From positions 1 through 57,610 of the forward strand of contig JAHDSF010000014.1 of the NCBI GenBank assembly GCA_018432935.1: a DNA stretch of 57,610 nt, read 5' to 3'. This DNA comes from Rhodospirillales bacterium. Lineage in GTDB: Bacteria; Pseudomonadota; Alphaproteobacteria; Rhodospirillales; Shumkoniaceae. Within the stretch, counting starts at the first letter, position 1. Each line of letters begins with the position of its first letter. Below the pieces are notes generated by a model. The model made no database searches. It was not told the origin of the DNA and saw nothing but the letters and a program-made list of their open reading frames with translations. Of this stretch, positions 38,505-47,017 are shown piece by piece. Both the position numbers and the translations under genes were made by a program.

Positions 38505-39508
38505 GCCGCAATCTCCTTCTGCCAAGCGGCGCGTACCGCGCCCAGCGCGTTCACCGGGTCGGCGAGAAGCCCGCGGGCGACCCGGCGCACCCGCTCCTTG
38601 TCCGCCTCCGCGGTCAGGTACTCGACCGGAGACTTGCCGTCGACGCGGGCCAGGAACAGCCCCGGCAGCAGCCGCGCCGCGCGCCCCTCCAGCTCCGCCG
38701 CCGGCTCCCACGCCACCAGGTCGAGGTACGACCGCGCCAGGGCGTCGAAGCAGGCGAGGAAGCCAGCCGCCGCACCCGGCGTCCACAGGCACTTGAGAAG
38801 CAAATGGTTGAGGCAGAAGGCGAGGTCGAACGCCGGGTCGCCGTACCACGCGCACTCGGCGTCGAGAAAGACCGGGCCGCTGGGGCCGAGCAGGATGTTC
38901 TTGGGGCTGACGTCGCCATGGACCAGGGCGCGGTGGACGCTTCCGGTCGCTTCCGCCAGCCCCTGCAGCGCCGCCGCCCGGTCGGGATGGGCGCGGGCGG
39001 TCGCCAGCAGGTAGGGTTCGATGCGGATGGGATGAAAGATGTAGTCGGTGGCGAAGCGCGCGGCGATCCCGGCGTCGCCGGCGGTCGCGCCATGGATGCG
39101 GCCGAGACGGCTTCCGACCGCCGCCGCCACCGCCGGATCGGCATCGCCGTCGCGAAGCCTCGCCTTCCACAGCGGATGGTTCTTCGGGTCCAGGAAGCGC
39201 ATCACGAACAGGCCGGCGGCGCGGTCCTCGGCGATCAGTTCGGGGACTGCGTCGGGCTCGACCGCCGCGACCACCCGCATCCAGTCCGCCTCGAAGGCGT
39301 TGCGCTCGACCGGGGCGCGCCAGTCGGCGGCGACCTTCAGCTTGGCCAGCGCCCGCTTGACGCAGACCGGACCGGACGGCAGGTCGACGCGCCAGATGTC
39401 GGACGACACGCCGCCCGCCAGCTGCTCGGCCGGCGGCGCCTGCGTCGGCCCGATCAGGTTCAGGCTGCGCAGGGCGGACAGAACCTCCGCCGCGGCGGCT
39501 TCGGACAT
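38501..39508 (-). CDS. APH-type (aminoglycoside/sugar) phosphotransferase
   Basis: A 335-residue kinase of the APH/choline-kinase/methylthioribose-kinase superfamily. The catalytic loop VHGDVSPKNIL and the Mg motif FLDAECAWYGDPAFDLAFCLNHL are intact. N-terminal ATP-binding Lys is likely in GPVCVKRALA. The long in-frame extension upstream was rejected because it overlaps the FAH gene and lacks homology. The start at 39508 is one base after the FAH stop. Position between an FAH hydrolase and an enolase-like enzyme suggests that it phosphorylates the imported metabolite or its product. Confidence 0.88.
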   Translation of the reverse strand: MSEAAAAEVLSALRSLNLIGPTQAPPAEQLAGGVSSDIWRVDLPSGPVCVKRALAKLKVAADWRAPVERNAFEADWMRVVAAVEPDAVPELIAEDRAAGLFVMRFLDPKNHPLWKARLRDGDADPAVAAAVGSRLGRIHGATAGDAGIAARFATDYIFHPIRIEPYLLATARAHPDRAAALQGLAEATGSVHRALVHGDVSPKNILLGPSGPVFLDAECAWYGDPAFDLAFCLNHLLLKCLWTPGAAAGFLACFDALARSYLDLVAWEPAAELEGRAARLLPGLFLARVDGKSPVEYLTAEADKERVRRVARGLLADPVNALGAVRAAWQKEIAA

Positions 39509-39509
39509 C

Positions 39510-40280
39510 TCAGCCTTCGGCGACCACGGGGTTGCGCAGGGTGCCGATGCCGGCGATCTCGATCTCCACCACGTCGCCTGGGTGGACCGGGCCGACGCCT
39601 GCCGGGGTGCCGGTGATGATGACGTCGCCCGGCAACAGCGTGATCGCCTGGCTGAGATAGGAGACGAGCCCGGCCACCGGAAACAGCAGGTCCGAGGTGC
39701 TGGTCGACTGCCGCTGTGTGCCGTTGACCCGCGAGCGCAGATCGAGGTCGGTCGGGTCGAGATCGGTGGCGATGACGGGTCCGAGCGGGCAGAAGGTGTC
39801 GAAGGCCTTGCCCACCAGCAGGCAGCCCATGTCCATCTCGGCGAACTGGATCGGGCGCTCGCTGACGTCGTCGGCGCAGGTGTAGCCAAGCACGCAGCCG
39901 AGCGCGTCGGCCTCGGAGATGCGCCGCGTCCGGCGCCCGATGACGACCGCCAACTCGCCCTCGAAGTGGACCTCCTTGCCTTCGCGCGGATAGACGATCG
40001 CCTCTTCGGGGCCGATCACCGCGGTCGACGGCTTCATGAACAGCATCGGGATGGTCGGCGCCTTGTGCTTCGACTCCTCGATGTGGGCCTTGTAGTTGAG
40101 GCCGACCCCGAACACCCGAGGCGCCTCGACCGGCGCCAGCAGCCGCACATCGGCCAGGAGGTCGGTTTCGCGCGTGGTGGCCAGGCTTTCGAACGGCGAG
40201 CCGGCAAGGCGGGTGAGCCGGTCGCCCTCGAGAACGCCGCAGCAGAGCTTTCCGTTCGCCAGATAGCGCGCGATCCTCAT
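39510..40280 (-). CDS. Fumarylacetoacetate hydrolase family protein
   Basis: A 256-residue FAH-fold enzyme. The metal site is visible in FEGELAVVIG and CADDVSER, and FGVGLNYKAHIEE carries the conserved active-site region; GDVIITGTPAGVGP closes the domain. Members hydrolyse or decarboxylate 2,4-dioxo acids, including 2,4-diketo-3-deoxy sugar acids in non-phosphorylative sugar catabolism. Here its ATG overlaps the DUF6807 stop (ATGA) and it is followed at once by the kinase. Confidence 0.92.
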   Translation of the reverse strand: MRIARYLANGKLCCGVLEGDRLTRLAGSPFESLATTRETDLLADVRLLAPVEAPRVFGVGLNYKAHIEESKHKAPTIPMLFMKPSTAVIGPEEAIVYPREGKEVHFEGELAVVIGRRTRRISEADALGCVLGYTCADDVSERPIQFAEMDMGCLLVGKAFDTFCPLGPVIATDLDPTDLDLRSRVNGTQRQSTSTSDLLFPVAGLVSYLSQAITLLPGDVIITGTPAGVGPVHPGDVVEIEIAGIGTLRNPVVAEG

Positions 40281-41179
40281 CCTTCGTTCTCCTCGGCAAA
40301 GGCGGCCGGATCCAGCTCCGCGCCGTCGCGTACGATGATCCTGCAGGCGATCTCGAGGGCATCGCCGCGGCGTACCAGACGACCGTGGTCGCGGAACGGC
40401 TGCAGGGTCACCACCCCCCAGTCGGTCGCGAACCAGGACGGCTGCCCGACGCCCTCGCCTGCCGCCAGGGTCAGCCCCGCGACGTGACCGCCGCCGACCG
40501 GCCCGCAGGCGTCGACCCAGGCGGCATGGCCGGCGGTGACGGCGGCGCCGCCTTCGTGGCCGTCGACATCGCGCAGGCGGCCGCCGTGCTCGACCCGCAT
40601 CGATTCGGCGGCGCGGAGGTTGAACCAGGCGTGGCGGGTCGGCCCCAGCCTCAGATCCCATTCGGTCGGCCGCACCGCCGAGCGCAGATCGATGACGTGG
40701 CAGCGATCGCCACAGCGCACGTCGATGGTGCGAGTCTCCTCCGCCACCACGCGACCGTCGGGAGCCGCCCACTCCGAAGGCCCGGTCCAGCGCAACGTCT
40801 GCACGATCCGGAACCGGTCCGGACCCCGCTCCTCGCCTATGACGGCAGCCTCCAGGATGCGGCCCGGGGCGCGGCCCTGGAACACGTCGTTGACGTAGAA
40901 GTTGTAGGTGTACTCCTCGTGGCGGCCGCCGCCGACGTCCATCAGGGCGTGGACGTGATCGGCGGCTATCCAAGCGGAATTGTGGTGGGGGTGATCGGCG
41001 GGCGATTCGGTCGTGGCCGCGAAGCCGGCCGGCGTGTAGAGGGGGAACAGGTAGGACCGGAACGCGCCCTGAGTCACCGCCAGCACGTCGCGACCCCGCC
41101 AGCGCAGGCTGCGCCGGTGGCTTCCCGCCCACGCTCCCGCGGGCAGGGCGATCATGTCGAGCGCAAACTCGAAGCTCAT
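40277..41179 (-). CDS. DUF6807 (PmoA-like) family protein
   Basis: A 300-residue protein with the family signature SYLFPLYTPAG...SPADHPHHNSAWIAADHV and a mutarotase-like beta-sandwich pattern. It is unrelated to true methane monooxygenase despite the label sometimes applied. The family occurs in sugar-utilisation clusters and its reaction is unknown. It starts 13 bases after the permease gene with GGGAGGAGGGG and overlaps the FAH gene by 4 bases, so it is fully part of the operon. Confidence 0.85.
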   Translation of the reverse strand: MSFEFALDMIALPAGAWAGSHRRSLRWRGRDVLAVTQGAFRSYLFPLYTPAGFAATTESPADHPHHNSAWIAADHVHALMDVGGGRHEEYTYNFYVNDVFQGRAPGRILEAAVIGEERGPDRFRIVQTLRWTGPSEWAAPDGRVVAEETRTIDVRCGDRCHVIDLRSAVRPTEWDLRLGPTRHAWFNLRAAESMRVEHGGRLRDVDGHEGGAAVTAGHAAWVDACGPVGGGHVAGLTLAAGEGVGQPSWFATDWGVVTLQPFRDHGRLVRRGDALEIACRIIVRDGAELDPAAFAEENEG

Positions 41180-41192
41180 CCCCTCCTCCCGC

Positions 41193-43061
41193 TCACGACC
41201 CGATGATCCTGGTGAGGATCAGGCTCAGCCACGGGATGTACGAAATAAGGATCAGCGAGAAGATCATGCCGAACAGGAACGGCATCACCTCTCGGAACAC
41301 TGCGGTCACGCTTGCCTGGCCGACCCGCGCGGTGGTGAAGATGAGCATCCCCATCGGCGGCGTCAGGGCCCCGATGACGAGGTTGACCACCAGCACGATG
41401 CCGAAATGCACGAGGTCGATCCCCGCCGCCTTGACGATCGGCACCAGGATCGGGACCAGGATGACCATCGCCGCGATCATCTCCATGAACAGTCCGGTCA
41501 ACAGCAGCAGGACGTTGATGACCATCAGCAGCAGGGTCGGCGAGTTTGCCAGCGGACCCAGGCTGGCGGCAATCGTCTGCGGCACCATCCCGGTGACCAG
41601 GACCCAGGCGAACGGCGCCGCGGCGGCGATGATGACCATGATGGCGACGGTGTCCCACAACGCCTCGCGCAGCGACACCAGCAGGTTGCCGGGCGTGATC
41701 TGGCGATAGAAGGCGATGCCGCAGACGAAGGCGTACATCACCGCGACCGCGCCGGCCTCGGTCGCCGTGAAAGCGCCGAAGCGGACCCCGCCGACGATCA
41801 GGATCGGCAACATCAGGGCAGGCATCGCGATCACCAGCGCCCGCATCCGCTCGCCGCCGGAGGCCCGCTCGGTGTCACGCCCGAAGCCGCGACGGATCGA
41901 CAGCCCGTGGACGACCAGCGACAGCGATGCCGCCATCACCAGGCCGGGCAGGATGGTGCCGACGAACAGCGCGCCCACCGATACCGACGCCAGCGCCCCG
42001 TAGATGATGAGCCCCATGCTGGGCGGGATCAGGTTGGCGAGCACGCCGGAGGACGAGGTCAGCGCGCAGCCGAACGCCCGCGGATAGCCGCGTGCCTCCA
42101 TCTCGGGCACCATCGTCTTGGTGATGGCCGCCGCGTCGGCCGCCGACGAGCCGGACAGGCCCGCCATCATCAGGTTGGTCAGGACGTTGACATGCGCCAG
42201 CCCGCCGCGCAGGTGCCCGACCAGGGTGGTCGCCAGCGCGACCAGGCGGTGGGTGATGCCGCCGACGTTCATGATGTTGGCGGCGAGGATGAAGAACGGG
42301 ATCGCCATCAGGGTGAAGGAATCGAGCGCCGAGGTCATGTTCTGCGAGATCGTCATCAGCAGAAGATCGCCTTCGGGAACGAACGAGACAAACGAAGCGA
42401 ACGCCAGGGCGAACGCGATCGGCAGCCCCAGCCCGATCATCACCAGGGCGACCACCATCAGGGTGCTGGAGGTCGCGAAATCGCCGAACAGGTCCTCGCC
42501 CCACGCCATCAGCGCGAAGTAGACGCAAGCCCCCAGGACCACCCCGGCGGCGCCGGAAAACAGCCAGCTTTCGCCCGGGTCACGCTGGCGCAGGAGGTAG
42601 AAGATGTTGAGCGCCGCGCCGAGTGGAAGCGCCAGATAGAAGTACGTGAACGGCCAGCCCATCGCCGGCGAGACATAGGTCGAACGGGCGACCAGATCAC
42701 CGCCGTGAACCACCAGGGCCAGGCTGATGCCGGTGATGGTGGCGTTCACCAGCAGGGTATGCCAGGGCCTGATGCGCGGGGTCAGATGCTGCGTCACCAG
42801 GTCGATGGCGATGTGGCTTCTCCGCCCGACGTTGACGGCCATTCCCAGGAATACGGCCCAGACGAACGCCCACCGCGCGACCTCCTCGGGCCATGCCAGG
42901 GACGCGTTGAGGACGTAGCGGTAGAAGACCTGGAGCAGGGTGACCGCCGCCGTCGACACCAGCAGGGCCATGCAGACCCATTCGAGGCCGTGGTCGAAGC
43001 CGCGGAAAAGGCACCGGAGCGCACCCTCCGGACGGGCGCGGAAACGGGACTCGTCAGCCAT
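41193..43061 (-). CDS. TRAP transporter fused permease (DctQ-DctM)
   Basis: A 622-residue inner-membrane protein. The small DctQ-like domain (about 1-165, four helices, with EEVARWAFVWAVFLGMAVNVGRRSHIAIDL) is fused to the large DctM domain (about 195-620, with PIAFALAFAS, ALDSFTLMAIPFFILAANIM and GLSGSSAADAAAI). It works with the periplasmic binding protein encoded upstream, using the sodium or proton gradient. TRAP systems import carboxylates, including sugar acids, sialate and ectoine. Confidence 0.95.
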   Translation of the reverse strand: MADESRFRARPEGALRCLFRGFDHGLEWVCMALLVSTAAVTLLQVFYRYVLNASLAWPEEVARWAFVWAVFLGMAVNVGRRSHIAIDLVTQHLTPRIRPWHTLLVNATITGISLALVVHGGDLVARSTYVSPAMGWPFTYFYLALPLGAALNIFYLLRQRDPGESWLFSGAAGVVLGACVYFALMAWGEDLFGDFATSSTLMVVALVMIGLGLPIAFALAFASFVSFVPEGDLLLMTISQNMTSALDSFTLMAIPFFILAANIMNVGGITHRLVALATTLVGHLRGGLAHVNVLTNLMMAGLSGSSAADAAAITKTMVPEMEARGYPRAFGCALTSSSGVLANLIPPSMGLIIYGALASVSVGALFVGTILPGLVMAASLSLVVHGLSIRRGFGRDTERASGGERMRALVIAMPALMLPILIVGGVRFGAFTATEAGAVAVMYAFVCGIAFYRQITPGNLLVSLREALWDTVAIMVIIAAAAPFAWVLVTGMVPQTIAASLGPLANSPTLLLMVINVLLLLTGLFMEMIAAMVILVPILVPIVKAAGIDLVHFGIVLVVNLVIGALTPPMGMLIFTTARVGQASVTAVFREVMPFLFGMIFSLILISYIPWLSLILTRIIGS

Positions 43062-43091
43062 GGAGCGGACTCGCAGACAGGAGCGGACGTG

Positions 43092-43115
43092 GGGTGGGAG
43101 GAGAACCTCCCACCC
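43092..43115 (-). terminator. Intercistronic hairpin between TRAP binding protein and permease
   Basis: A perfect 10-bp stem (GGGTGGGAGG paired with CCTCCCACCC) with an AGAA loop lies in the 66-base gap after the binding protein gene. It lacks a T run, so it is likelier an RNA-stabilising or attenuating hairpin that raises binding protein over permease than a full stop. Confidence 0.6.
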
Positions 43116-43127
43116 CCACCCAAGACA

Positions 43128-44168
43128 CTAGCCGCGCAGAGCCAGAATCTTGTCGATCATCGGCTTGGCAGAGGGATTGGCGGCGCCGTATTCCTTGAAC
43201 GCGGCGTCGGCGCGGGCCAGCCAGGCTTCCGGGTTCTCCATCTTGAAGACCTGGACGCCGGCCGCCTTGAGCCCCTCCAAGGCCTTTCCGGTCTGCTCGC
43301 GGTTCATCTTGCGCTGTTCGGCGAACACTTCCTTGGCGCTGCTGCGGACGAGGTCCCTGAGGTCGGCCGGCAGGCTGTCCAGCCACTTGGCGTTGACCCG
43401 CACCGCCTTGGGCAGGAACCAATGCCCGGTGAGGGTCAGGTTTTTCGCCTGCTCGAACCACTTGAAGCTCTGAATCGAGAAGAAGTCCGCCTCGACGGCA
43501 TCGATGACGCCGGTCGATAGCGCATTGTACTGCTCGGCGTAGGCAAGCGGCGTCGGGTTGGCGCCGAGCTTCTGCCAGAAGCCGATCCACACCTTCAACT
43601 CGGGTACTCGGATCTTCAGACCCGCCAGTTCCTCGACCTTGGTCACCTTGCGCTTTGACAGCAGGTGACGGAAGCCGACCTCCGACCAGGCCACGAACTC
43701 GACCCCGGTCTTTTCGCGCGCGATCTTCGACACCTCCTCGCCGATCGGGCCCTGGAGGACCTTGTCGACGTGGGCTTCATCCTTGTAGATGAAGCCAGGC
43801 GCGCCACCGGTGACGGCGATCTCGGGCGCCACGGCCTCTTCGGTGTCGGGGCCGCCGGCAGTCGCTTGGATGGTGCCGATCCGGCTGCCCTCGATGAGCT
43901 GGGTGTAATTGCCGAGCTGGCCGGCCGGGAAGTGCTGCGCCTTGATGCGCCCGCCGCTCTTCTCGCCCAGCACCTGGGCCCACTTCTCGAAGGCGAGGGT
44001 GATCGGGGTTCCGATGCCCTCGGCATGGCCCATGCGCATCAGGAACTCGTCCTTGGCACGGGCGACGAACGGCGCCCCGATGACGGTGGTCGCGGCTGCC
44101 GCTGCCATGGTCGTCTTGAAGAAATCGCGCCGGCCGATGCCGGAGCTCCGATCCGAAAGACCTGCCAT
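43128..44168 (-). CDS. TRAP transporter substrate-binding protein (DctP family)
   Basis: A 346-residue periplasmic binding protein. A twin-arginine signal is present (GRRDFFKTTMAAAAATTVIGAPFVARA). The DctP domain follows, with LAFEKWAQVLGEKSGGRIKAQHFPAGQLGN, the conserved Arg region LKIRVPE, and EAVEADFFSIQSFKWFEQAKN. It captures the substrate for the fused permease. Tat export is common in this subset. It is the first gene of the minus-strand operon ending at 37212; the start at 44168 follows AGGAGG. Confidence 0.95.
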   Translation of the reverse strand: MAGLSDRSSGIGRRDFFKTTMAAAAATTVIGAPFVARAKDEFLMRMGHAEGIGTPITLAFEKWAQVLGEKSGGRIKAQHFPAGQLGNYTQLIEGSRIGTIQATAGGPDTEEAVAPEIAVTGGAPGFIYKDEAHVDKVLQGPIGEEVSKIAREKTGVEFVAWSEVGFRHLLSKRKVTKVEELAGLKIRVPELKVWIGFWQKLGANPTPLAYAEQYNALSTGVIDAVEADFFSIQSFKWFEQAKNLTLTGHWFLPKAVRVNAKWLDSLPADLRDLVRSSAKEVFAEQRKMNREQTGKALEGLKAAGVQVFKMENPEAWLARADAAFKEYGAANPSAKPMIDKILALRG

Positions 44169-44368
44169 GTGTTGTTCCTCCTGACTTTTTCACGCCCTTC
44201 TGCACTGCAGCCGGGCCTGGTCGGCCTAGCCGGGCCGAACTGCGACTGTAGCTGGAATACTAGTACACTTCAACCCGACCACAGGAGATGCATCCCTGTG
44301 ATGGTATTGCGGCCCAGCACCCGGGTTTCCATCTGCCAAGCAGTCTTCCAGGCATGGAGGGACCCGCG

Positions 44369-45301
44369 ATGCGCATCACCGAACAGGTAAGCCGAATCCT
44401 GACCTGTTACGAGAGCGACAATCCTGGCACCAAGGCCTCGCTCGTCCGCATGCTGATGTCCGGGCGCCTGGCAGGAACCGGCAAGATGGTGATACTGCCG
44501 GTCGATCAGGGGTTCGAGCACGGGCCGGCGCGCAGCTTCGGCCCCAATCCGCCGGCCTATGATCCGCATTACCATTTCTCGCTGGCGCTGGAGGCGGGCT
44601 GCAACGCCTATGCCGCGCCGCTTGGCATGATCGAGGCGGGCGCCGCCACCTTCGCAGGCCAGATCCCGTTGATCCTCAAGGTCAACAGCGCCAATTCGCT
44701 GATGCGGGACAAGGAGGGAGCGACCCAGGCGATCACGGGCTCGGTCCAGGATGCGCTGCGGCTGGGATGCAGCGCGATCGGTTTCACCATCTATCCCGGA
44801 TCCGACAACGCGGCGATGATGTTCGAGGACCTGCGCGAGCTGGCGGCCGAGGCCCGCGCCGCCGGCCTGGCGGTGGTGGTATGGTCGTACCCCCGCGGCG
44901 GGGCGCTGTCCTCGGCCGGCGAGACGGCGATCGATGTGATCGCGTACGGTGCCCACATGGCGTGCTTGCTGGGCGCCCATATCGTCAAGGTGAAGCTGCC
45001 GACCGACCATTTCGAGCAGCAGGAGGCGAAGCGGGCCTACGAGGGCTACAAGGTCGATGTCTCAACCCTCTCGCGCCGGGTCGCCCACGTCGTGCAGGCG
45101 TGCTTCAACGGGCGCCGCATCGTGATCTTCTCGGGAGGCGCGGCGAAGGAGGACATCGACGCCGTCTACGACGAGATCCGCGCCATCCGCGAAGGCGGCG
45201 GCAGCGGCTCGATCATCGGCCGCAACAGCTTCCAGCGGCCGCGCGAGCAGGCGGTGACGATGCTTCAGAAGATCATGGATATCATGGCCGGGGCGGCGTG
45301 A
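44369..45301 (+). CDS. Class I fructose-bisphosphate aldolase (DhnA/FbaB family)
   Basis: A 310-residue Schiff-base aldolase of the archaeal/DhnA type. VDQGFEHGPARSFGPNP, LILKVNSANSL, IGFTIYPGSDN and the region HIVKVKLPTDHF with the Schiff-base lysine are visible, as is the phosphate-binding GRNSFQRP end. It cleaves fructose 1,6-bisphosphate or a related ketose phosphate such as a deoxy-keto sugar phosphate. It is divergent from the TRAP operon across 200 bases, and so may cleave the phosphorylated product of that pathway. The start at 44369 follows GGAGGGA. Confidence 0.9.
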   Translation: MRITEQVSRILTCYESDNPGTKASLVRMLMSGRLAGTGKMVILPVDQGFEHGPARSFGPNPPAYDPHYHFSLALEAGCNAYAAPLGMIEAGAATFAGQIPLILKVNSANSLMRDKEGATQAITGSVQDALRLGCSAIGFTIYPGSDNAAMMFEDLRELAAEARAAGLAVVVWSYPRGGALSSAGETAIDVIAYGAHMACLLGAHIVKVKLPTDHFEQQEAKRAYEGYKVDVSTLSRRVAHVVQACFNGRRIVIFSGGAAKEDIDAVYDEIRAIREGGGSGSIIGRNSFQRPREQAVTMLQKIMDIMAGAA

Positions 45302-45310
45302 CGGCGCCGT

Positions 45311-45586
45311 CTAGCCGACGAAGACAGCGACCAGGCGCGCGGTCAGCAGGCAGGAGAGCGCCATCGCCGCAAGATCGACAGGCTGCGGAAACGGTCCCTC
45401 CAGCACGCCGGAGAGGATCTGCTTCATGCTGAGCCACAGGGCCGAGGCGATGCAGGCAAGCTGCACGGCCTGGGGAAACGATTCTGCGGGTGAGCCGAAG
45501 ATGACCACGGTGGCCAGGGCGATCACGATGTAGGGCAGGGTCCGCGACAGCGCGGACAGCAGCAGGGAAACGACGACGATCGGCAT
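45311..45586 (-). CDS. Small membrane protein
   Basis: A 91-residue hydrophobic protein with about three membrane-spanning segments (about 3-32, 42-55 and 68-90). No family recognised. It ends 10 bases from the aldolase stop and is convergent with it, while divergent from the flavoprotein gene. The ATG at 45586 lacks a clear ribosome site, so the start is uncertain. Confidence 0.55.
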   Translation of the reverse strand: MPIVVVSLLLSALSRTLPYIVIALATVVIFGSPAESFPQAVQLACIASALWLSMKQILSGVLEGPFPQPVDLAAMALSCLLTARLVAVFVG

Positions 45587-45663
45587 CAGGGGGGCTTCCG
45601 GACGGTAAGGCGTGACGTACCTCCAGCAGCCTGTCGGAGAGATCTTACGATTCGGTGAAGGCC

Positions 45664-47007
45664 ATGAAGCGCTTCGACCTCGCAGTCATCGGTTCCGGTT
45701 CGGCCGCCGCCACGGTCGCCGGTGCATGCCGCCAGCATGGCTGGTCGGTCGTCATGATCGACAGGCGCCCGCTCGGGGGCACCTGCGTGCTGCGCGGCTG
45801 CGTGCCGAAGAAGGTCCTGGTCACCGCAGCTTCCGCGGTCGATGCCGTCCGCCGCGCGTCCGGAGACGGCGTGGCGGGAATGCCTTCGCTCGACTGGCGG
45901 CGCCTGATGGCCTTCAAGCGCACCTTCACCGAGCCGGTGCCCGCCGCGCGCGAGAGCTCATACCGCGAGGCAGGCATCGAGATCGTCCACGGCGAGGCGG
46001 CCTTTGCCGGTCCTGCCACCTTGACCGCGGGCGGAGAGATCATCGAGGCCCGACGCATCGTGCTGGCGGTCGGCTCGGAGCCGGTCCACCTCGGCATCGC
46101 CGGCGAGGAGCTGCTTGCAACCAGCGACGACTTCCTCGATCTCGACGCCCTACCGCGCCGCATCGTGCTGGTCGGCGGCGGCTACATCGCATTCGAGTTC
46201 GCCCACGTGGCGGCGCGGGCCGGTGCCCAGGTCACCGTCCTGGAGCGGGGGCCCCGCGTGCTCACCGGGTTCGATCCCGATCTGGTGGACCGGCTGGTTA
46301 CCCGTTCGCGGCATCTCGGCATCGACGTCCGCATGGACGTGACTCTGCGCAGCGCCGAACGCCACGGCCAAGAGGTGCGTTGCCACCTCGATTCCGGGGT
46401 CGGGGAATCGACCCTGGACGCTGATCTCGTCGTCAACGCCGCCGGCCGTAAGCCGCCGCTCGGCAGGCTCTGCCTCGAGCGTGCCGGCGTGGCGGTCAAG
46501 GACGGCCGGCTTCAGCTCAACGAGTTCCTGCAAAGCGTATCCAATCCGGCCGTCTACGCCGCGGGCGACGCGACCGGCCGCGGCCCCGCAGTCACCCCGG
46601 TCGCCAGCCGCGACGGCGCCGTGGTCGCCGCCAACCTGCTCGACGGCAACACGCGGATTGCCGACCATGGCACGGTGCCCCGGGTGCTGTTCTCGATTCC
46701 CCCGCTGGCGGCGGTTGGGCTTTCCGAGGAACAGGCGCGAAGCCTGGAAAGGCCGGTCGACATCCATTATCAGGTCAGCGACGATTGGGTCTCGAGCCGG
46801 ACCGAGCACGAACCGGCGTCCGCCTTCAAGACCATCGTCGAGCGGGGGAGCGGACGCATTCTCGGCGCGCACCTGCTAGGACCCGGCGCCGCCGAGGTCA
46901 TCAACATCTTCGCCCTGGCGATCCGCCATGGCATTGTGGCGTCGGACCTGCGCGAGATACCGTTCGCCTATCCGACGATGGGGTCGAACCTCTCGTACAT
47001 GCTCTGA
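45664..47007 (+). CDS. Pyridine nucleotide-disulfide oxidoreductase, glutathione-reductase-like
   Basis: A 447-residue flavoprotein. FAD-binding GSGSAAA (10-16), the redox disulfide GTCVLRGCVPKK (C41, C46), NAD(P)-binding VGGGYIAFEFA and AGDATG are all present. The C-terminus departs from the family: the HPTxxE that supplies the catalytic His is replaced by FAYPTMGSNLSYML, with Tyr in its place. That suggests a subgroup with a different thiol substrate or no dimer-interface acid. An upstream GTG at 45655 is possible. Confidence 0.9.
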   Translation: MKRFDLAVIGSGSAAATVAGACRQHGWSVVMIDRRPLGGTCVLRGCVPKKVLVTAASAVDAVRRASGDGVAGMPSLDWRRLMAFKRTFTEPVPAARESSYREAGIEIVHGEAAFAGPATLTAGGEIIEARRIVLAVGSEPVHLGIAGEELLATSDDFLDLDALPRRIVLVGGGYIAFEFAHVAARAGAQVTVLERGPRVLTGFDPDLVDRLVTRSRHLGIDVRMDVTLRSAERHGQEVRCHLDSGVGESTLDADLVVNAAGRKPPLGRLCLERAGVAVKDGRLQLNEFLQSVSNPAVYAAGDATGRGPAVTPVASRDGAVVAANLLDGNTRIADHGTVPRVLFSIPPLAAVGLSEEQARSLERPVDIHYQVSDDWVSSRTEHEPASAFKTIVERGSGRILGAHLLGPGAAEVINIFALAIRHGIVASDLREIPFAYPTMGSNLSYML

Positions 47008-47017
47008 CAGGAGGCGC

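Noticed and set aside
40277-41179. Particulate methane monooxygenase subunit
   Set aside because: Despite the PmoA-like label used for this family, there are no membrane helices or metal ligands of pMMO. It is a soluble DUF6807 protein.
41154-43520. A 788-codon open frame on the plus strand
   Set aside because: It is exactly antisense to the TRAP permease and binding protein genes, is biased to charged low-complexity residues (R, D, H, Q) and shows no domain. It is a GC-rich shadow frame.
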